Below are positions 58,348-64,000 of a DNA stretch of 64,000 nt, piece by piece. The position numbers were made by a program, and so were the translations under genes. How positions within the stretch are numbered: position 1 is the first letter of the stretch; every line of letters begins with the position of its first letter. The notes beneath the pieces are model-generated. The model did no database searches and was not told the DNA's origin. It saw only the letters and a program-made list of their open reading frames with translations. The DNA is from Gammaproteobacteria bacterium. GTDB lineage: Bacteria; Pseudomonadota; Gammaproteobacteria; Pseudomonadales; Azotimanducaceae. The DNA lies in contig SMWF01000001.1 of the NCBI GenBank assembly GCA_004357385.1, positions 38,579 through 102,578 on the forward strand. The letters are read 5' to 3'.

Positions 58348-60248
58348 ATCACCAGCTTCTTGAGGCTGCGGCCTCCATAGACGAGATTGACGATCGCCCG
58401 CGTCCCCAGGATGGCAGTGAACATCGAGGTCACGATTCCGATGGCCAGGGTGATCGCAAACCCTTTGACCGGACCCGTGCCGATCGCGAGCAGAATGATC
58501 GCCACAAAAAAGGTCGTGACGTTGGCATCGAGAATGGTCAGAAAGGCGCGATCGAAGCCTGCTTCGATCGCGGCCTGGGGACTTCGTTCGGCCAGTTCTT
58601 CCTTGATGCGCGAAAAAATCAACACGTTCGCATCCACGGCCATTCCCACGGTCAACACGATCCCCGCAATCCCGGGCAAGGTCAACGTGGCTCCGAGTAC
58701 TGACATCACCGCAATCAGCAGCACGAGGTTCACCGTCAATGCGACGTTCGCCGCCAGACCGAAACCTTTGTAGTAAACCATCATGAAGACCAGCACCAGC
58801 GAGAAACCAATCACGATCGAGCGCATGCCTTGATCGATGTTCTCCGCGCCGAGACTCGCACCCACGGTGCGCTCTTCGACAATGTACATCGGCGCCGCGA
58901 GCGCACCCGCCCGTAGCAGCAGCGCAAGATCACGCGCTTCCCCAAGACCCAGCCCGGTGATTCGGAACCGATAACCCAGCGCCGATCGGATGGTTGCGAC
59001 GTTGATCAGCCGTTTCTCTTCGACGCTGAAGTGCTTCACGACTTCGACGCCGTCTTCGATCACGATTCGCGTGCGCGGACGCAACTCTTTGAACAGGATC
59101 GCCATGTCGTTGCCGACATTGTCCCTGGTCACATCGTGCATCCGATCGCCCCCGACCCCGTCGAGATTGATGCTGACCTGGGGCGTACCCGTGTCCGGAT
59201 CATATTCCTGAAGCGCGTTGGTCACGCGATCGCCGGTGACGATGTTGCGGCGTTCCAAGACAATGTCGCGGCCTTCGTAGGGAAAGATCTCCGTTTCCGA
59301 CGGCCGCGCGTCTGGGCGCGCCACCAGACGGAACTCGAGATTGGCGAACTTGTTCAGAATGCGCTTCGCATCGGCGCTGTCCTGCACGCCCGGCAGATCG
59401 ACCACGATCCGGGATCGGCCAAGTGACTGGACCAGCGGTTCCGATACCCCCAGTTCGTCGACCCGATTGCGTAAGCTCTGCAGGTTCTGAGAGACCGCAT
59501 ACTTCTCGATCTCGCGCACGCGCAGTTCGGTAAGGGTCAACCACAGCCCGGGTCGACCATCGACGTCACGGGCCAGAATCCGAAACTCGTCGTACTCCTG
59601 CTCGATCACCGTGCGGGCCTCATCACGAACCGCTTCATCGTAGAATGCGATGTCGATTCGCTTGCCATCGACCCAATCGCGGCTCGGGACGTAGCGCAGT
59701 CGGTTCTCCCGCAGAATCCGACGCAGGTTGTCCTCCTCGGTAGCCATGCGGTCGGCAATCGCCTTATCCATGTCCACCTCCAGCAGGAAGTGCACCCCGC
59801 CCGAGAGATCCAACCCGTACGACATCGGCTTCGCGCCAAAGGCTTGCAACCATGCCGGCGTGGTGGACGCCAGGTTCAACGCGACGACGTAATCTTCACC
59901 GGTTGCCGCGAGTGCCGTCTGTACGACTTCCCGACCGCGCAGTTGATCGACGTCGCTATTCACGCGGATGATCAGGTTGCGTTCGTTGGTTTCGGTGGCG
60001 CGGATCGCTATCCCCGCTTCAGTCAGCGCCGCCGTGGCCGTACTCAACACCATCGGGGTCATGGCCTCATCTGCGCTATCCGAACGGATCTGCAACGCGT
60101 AGTCCGGTTGGAACAGATTCGGCAGCGCGTAGATCACGCCCAGCGTGACAATCCCGAGGATCATCAGGTAGCGCCACATCGGATAACTGTTCGGTGCCCG
60201 CGCCGGACCGCTGGACATGCCCAGCAGACGCTCTGCCATCGAACTCAT
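58344..60248 (-). CDS. secD: Protein translocase subunit SecD
   Basis: Large subunit of SecDF, which pulls preproteins through the membrane. N-terminal membrane segment (MWRYLMILGIVTLGVIYALPNLF), the large periplasmic P1 domain (about 55-455) and the C-terminal membrane block with GIAGIVLTVGMAVDANVLIFSRIKEE. 634 residues, near the 615 of E. coli; the first 20 residues before YPMWRY are a non-conserved extension. GGAA lies eight bases before the ATG. Part of queA-tgt-yajC-secD-secF. Confidence 0.96.
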   Translation of the reverse strand: MSSMAERLLGMSSGPARAPNSYPMWRYLMILGIVTLGVIYALPNLFQPDYALQIRSDSADEAMTPMVLSTATAALTEAGIAIRATETNERNLIIRVNSDVDQLRGREVVQTALAATGEDYVVALNLASTTPAWLQAFGAKPMSYGLDLSGGVHFLLEVDMDKAIADRMATEEDNLRRILRENRLRYVPSRDWVDGKRIDIAFYDEAVRDEARTVIEQEYDEFRILARDVDGRPGLWLTLTELRVREIEKYAVSQNLQSLRNRVDELGVSEPLVQSLGRSRIVVDLPGVQDSADAKRILNKFANLEFRLVARPDARPSETEIFPYEGRDIVLERRNIVTGDRVTNALQEYDPDTGTPQVSINLDGVGGDRMHDVTRDNVGNDMAILFKELRPRTRIVIEDGVEVVKHFSVEEKRLINVATIRSALGYRFRITGLGLGEARDLALLLRAGALAAPMYIVEERTVGASLGAENIDQGMRSIVIGFSLVLVFMMVYYKGFGLAANVALTVNLVLLIAVMSVLGATLTLPGIAGIVLTVGMAVDANVLIFSRIKEELAERSPQAAIEAGFDRAFLTILDANVTTFFVAIILLAIGTGPVKGFAITLAIGIVTSMFTAILGTRAIVNLVYGGRSLKKLVI

Positions 60249-60282
60249 CGCGAATTTCCGCTGATGTCGACCGGCGTGCGCC

Positions 60283-62754
<2,472 letters not shown>

Positions 62755-62843
62755 TGGCTGTACCGGCCAAACCGAGGGGGCGGATTATGCCGGGGAGCCA
62801 CGACTCGCGCCAATCGCCATCGCAGCGAGCACGATGCGGCGGA

Positions 62844-62872
62844 TTGACCGATTCAACGCCATTACGTACCCT
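62844..62872 (+). promoter_or_regulatory. Promoter of the tRNA-Leu gene
   Basis: -35 TTGACC (62844-62849), a 17-base spacer and -10 TACCCT (62867-62872), followed by a GC-rich discriminator. The -35 is strong and the -10 weak, as is common for stringently controlled tRNA promoters. Confidence 0.5.
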
Positions 62873-62896
62873 CTGCCGCCCGTTCTACGCCCTCAT

Positions 62897-62983
62897 GCCT
62901 GGGTGGCGAAATTGGTAGACGCGCCAGACTCAAACTCTGGTGTCCGCAAGGACGTGTCGGTTCGACTCCGACCCCAGGTACCA
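62897..62983 (+). tRNA. tRNA-Leu (CAA anticodon)
   Basis: 87 bases including encoded CCA. Acceptor stem GCCTGGG with CCCAGGT (G-U at the first pair), D-arm GGTAGAC, anticodon stem CCAGA/TCTGG around the loop CTCAAAC giving anticodon CAA, a long class II variable arm (GTCCGCAAGGAC) and the TTCGACTC T-loop. It decodes UUG. It is the only RNA gene I can support with confidence, and the boundary to the accessory segment on its right. Confidence 0.95.
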
Positions 62984-63453
62984 GTCTATTTGTTGATATT
63001 TCGATTTTATCGTTCCGCCATCGATACTACTAGACAGAGCCGGTAGACAGAATGGTAGACACCGCAACGGGCGTTTTCGAAGGAAAACGACGATGCCTAG
63101 ACTACAACCAAGGAAGGTCGATCCCAGACGGTGCTTGCGGTAGAGGTTGCGAATTCAGCGGACCCCACCGCCGGGAGGGGAAGGGAGATAACGATGAGGC
63201 CCTAACCACGACTCACCCTTGAGAGAGTGATCATGGCTATATCATCAGACACCATCGACGTTCAGTAGTTTCGCCATACCCCAGACGGACTAATCCGCCC
63301 TGTAGAGCGTATCGGCACCTACCTAGTACGTTTTGTCGCCGCACCGCCCCTGAAACTCGCATGAATAGGGGGCTGTGGAACGGGAAAACGCACGTTCTGG
63401 GAGCAGTTCAAGACGCCGAAGGAATCTGGTCTGAAATGTCCGCTTTGTGCCGA
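62984..63453. other. Gene debris and non-coding DNA between tRNA-Leu and the insertion sequence
   Basis: About 470 bases without a supported gene. Short open stretches are interrupted by stops, for example from 63052 (MVDTATGVFEGKR then about 30 more residues) and from 63233 (MAISSDTIDVQ, stop, then a further open run ending near the insertion sequence). The segment GGTAGACAGAATGGTAGACACC (63042-63063, split here) resembles the D-arm region of the adjacent tRNA. This looks like decayed mobile DNA, not core chromosome. Confidence 0.6.
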
Positions 63454-64000
63454 GGCTGTGTGAAAACTCAGTCATGAATTAGAATAGGACTTTCCAGCCT
63501 CCGGACGTCAGATGAGTGGATTTATTGAAGGAGAGAATCGAGACCAGTCCACTCTCTTTCCCGAACGATTCGATGATTACGTGGGCGAGGACAGCCCGGT
63601 TCGGGTTGTTGATGTGTTCATCGATGGCTTGGACATCTCGGGTTTAGGGTTCAAGACCGAAGCGAGCGACACGGGCCGACCGGGTTATCACCCACGGACA
63701 ATGTTGAAGATTTATGTGTACGGTTACCTCAACCAAGTGCACTCGTCCCGGCGCTTAGAACGCGAAGCGCAGCGTAATGTGGAGCTGATGTGGCTCACCG
63801 GTCGCTTGGCGCCGGACTTCAAGACCATCGCAGACTTTAGGAAGGACAACGGCGAAGCGATACGCCTGGTGTGCCGTGAGTTTGTGATGTTGTGTCGCAA
63901 AGTGAATCTCCTCACCGATGTCTTGGTCGCGATTGATGGCAGCAAATTCAAAGCCGTGAACAACCGTGATCGGAACTTCACGCGCACGAAGATGAAACGG
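63454..64000 (+). mobile_element. IS1182-family insertion sequence, left part
   Basis: The left end is placed at GGCTGTGTGAAAACTCA (63454-63470), an end sequence commonly seen in this family, followed by the transposase. The right end lies beyond the window, so the target duplication and right inverted repeat cannot be checked. Confidence 0.65.
63512..64000 (+). CDS. IS1182-family transposase, N-terminal part (cut by the window end)
   Basis: An open frame from ATG 63512 to the window edge, 163 codons with no stop. It begins MSGFIEGENRDQSTLFPERFDDY, and contains VRVVDVFIDGLDI, GRPGYHPRTMLKIYVYGYLNQVHSSRRLEREAQRN, LMWLTGRLAPDFKTIADFRKDN and VAIDGSKFKAVNNRD, the DUF772 plus DDE-domain pattern of IS1182-type transposases. 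DG in AIDGSK is the expected first catalytic aspartate. The frame is intact as far as it can be seen. Confidence 0.93.
   Translation, partial: MSGFIEGENRDQSTLFPERFDDYVGEDSPVRVVDVFIDGLDISGLGFKTEASDTGRPGYHPRTMLKIYVYGYLNQVHSSRRLEREAQRNVELMWLTGRLAPDFKTIADFRKDNGEAIRLVCREFVMLCRKVNLLTDVLVAIDGSKFKAVNNRDRNFTRTKMKR

Overview
This window is a block of conserved housekeeping chromosome from a GC-rich gammaproteobacterium. Gene content and order follow the pattern known from Pseudomonas and relatives: rpoE-mucA-mucB-rseC-mucD-lepA-lepB-rnc-era-recO; xerD-dsbC-hom-recJ-prfB-lysS; ffh-rpsP-rimM-trmD-rplS; guaB-guaA; the hisS-yfgM-bamB-der string; iscR-iscS; and queA-tgt-yajC-secD-secF. Nearly every base up to about 62.75 kb lies in an intact core gene. 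I cannot assign a genus from the sequence alone.

Layout. 0.06-9.6 kb (minus): envelope stress sigma factor RpoE, its anti-sigma system and a periplasmic protease, running into LepA, signal peptidase, RNase III, Era and RecO. 9.8-13.2 kb: nadB (+), ygfX-sdhE (-) and ygfZ (+). 13.2-23.0 kb (minus): mmsA, ung, lysS, prfB (with a complete programmed +1 frameshift site), recJ, hom, dsbC, xerD. 23.0-23.36 kb: non-coding, with two long hairpins. 23.4-26.7 kb (minus): ffh-rpsP-rimM-trmD-rplS. 26.8-28.9 kb (plus): ypjD and corB. 28.9-32.7 kb (minus): leuA behind a leucine-rich leader peptide and attenuator, then purT and a gamma carbonic anhydrase. 32.8-45.0 kb: DUF3135, NUDIX, purL, tadA, a flavin oxidoreductase, ydcH, guaA-guaB, xseA and an M23 peptidase. 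45.0-56.5 kb (minus): trmJ, a PhyH dioxygenase, iscR, iscS, ndk, rlmN, pilF, rodZ, hisS, yfgM, bamB, der. 56.6-62.75 kb: suhB (+), then queA-tgt-yajC-secD-secF (-). 62.9 kb: tRNA-Leu(CAA). After it the character changes: about 470 bases of gene debris, then the left part of an IS1182-type insertion sequence that runs off the window.

How the genes work together. Purine synthesis is well represented (purL, purT, guaB, guaA), as are tRNA and translation functions (lysS, hisS, prfB, lepA, tadA, trmD, rimM, rlmN, tgt, queA, trmJ), protein export and outer-membrane assembly (secDF-yajC, ffh, lepB, bamB, yfgM, mucD under RpoE) and Fe-S or redox functions (iscR, iscS, ygfZ, dsbC).

Most unusual points. 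(1) iscS is followed directly by ndk with no iscU, iscA, hscBA or fdx, and IscS lacks about 18 C-terminal residues. (2) A compact leucine attenuator precedes leuA, and its terminator stem overlaps the end of the leader reading frame. (3) A tandem array of 21-bp units extends the N-terminus of RlmN. (4) The rplS-xerD gap holds a structured non-coding region. (5) tRNA-Leu marks the edge of what looks like an accessory segment. I found no CRISPR array, no toxin or phage-defence locus and no clearly new multi-gene system.
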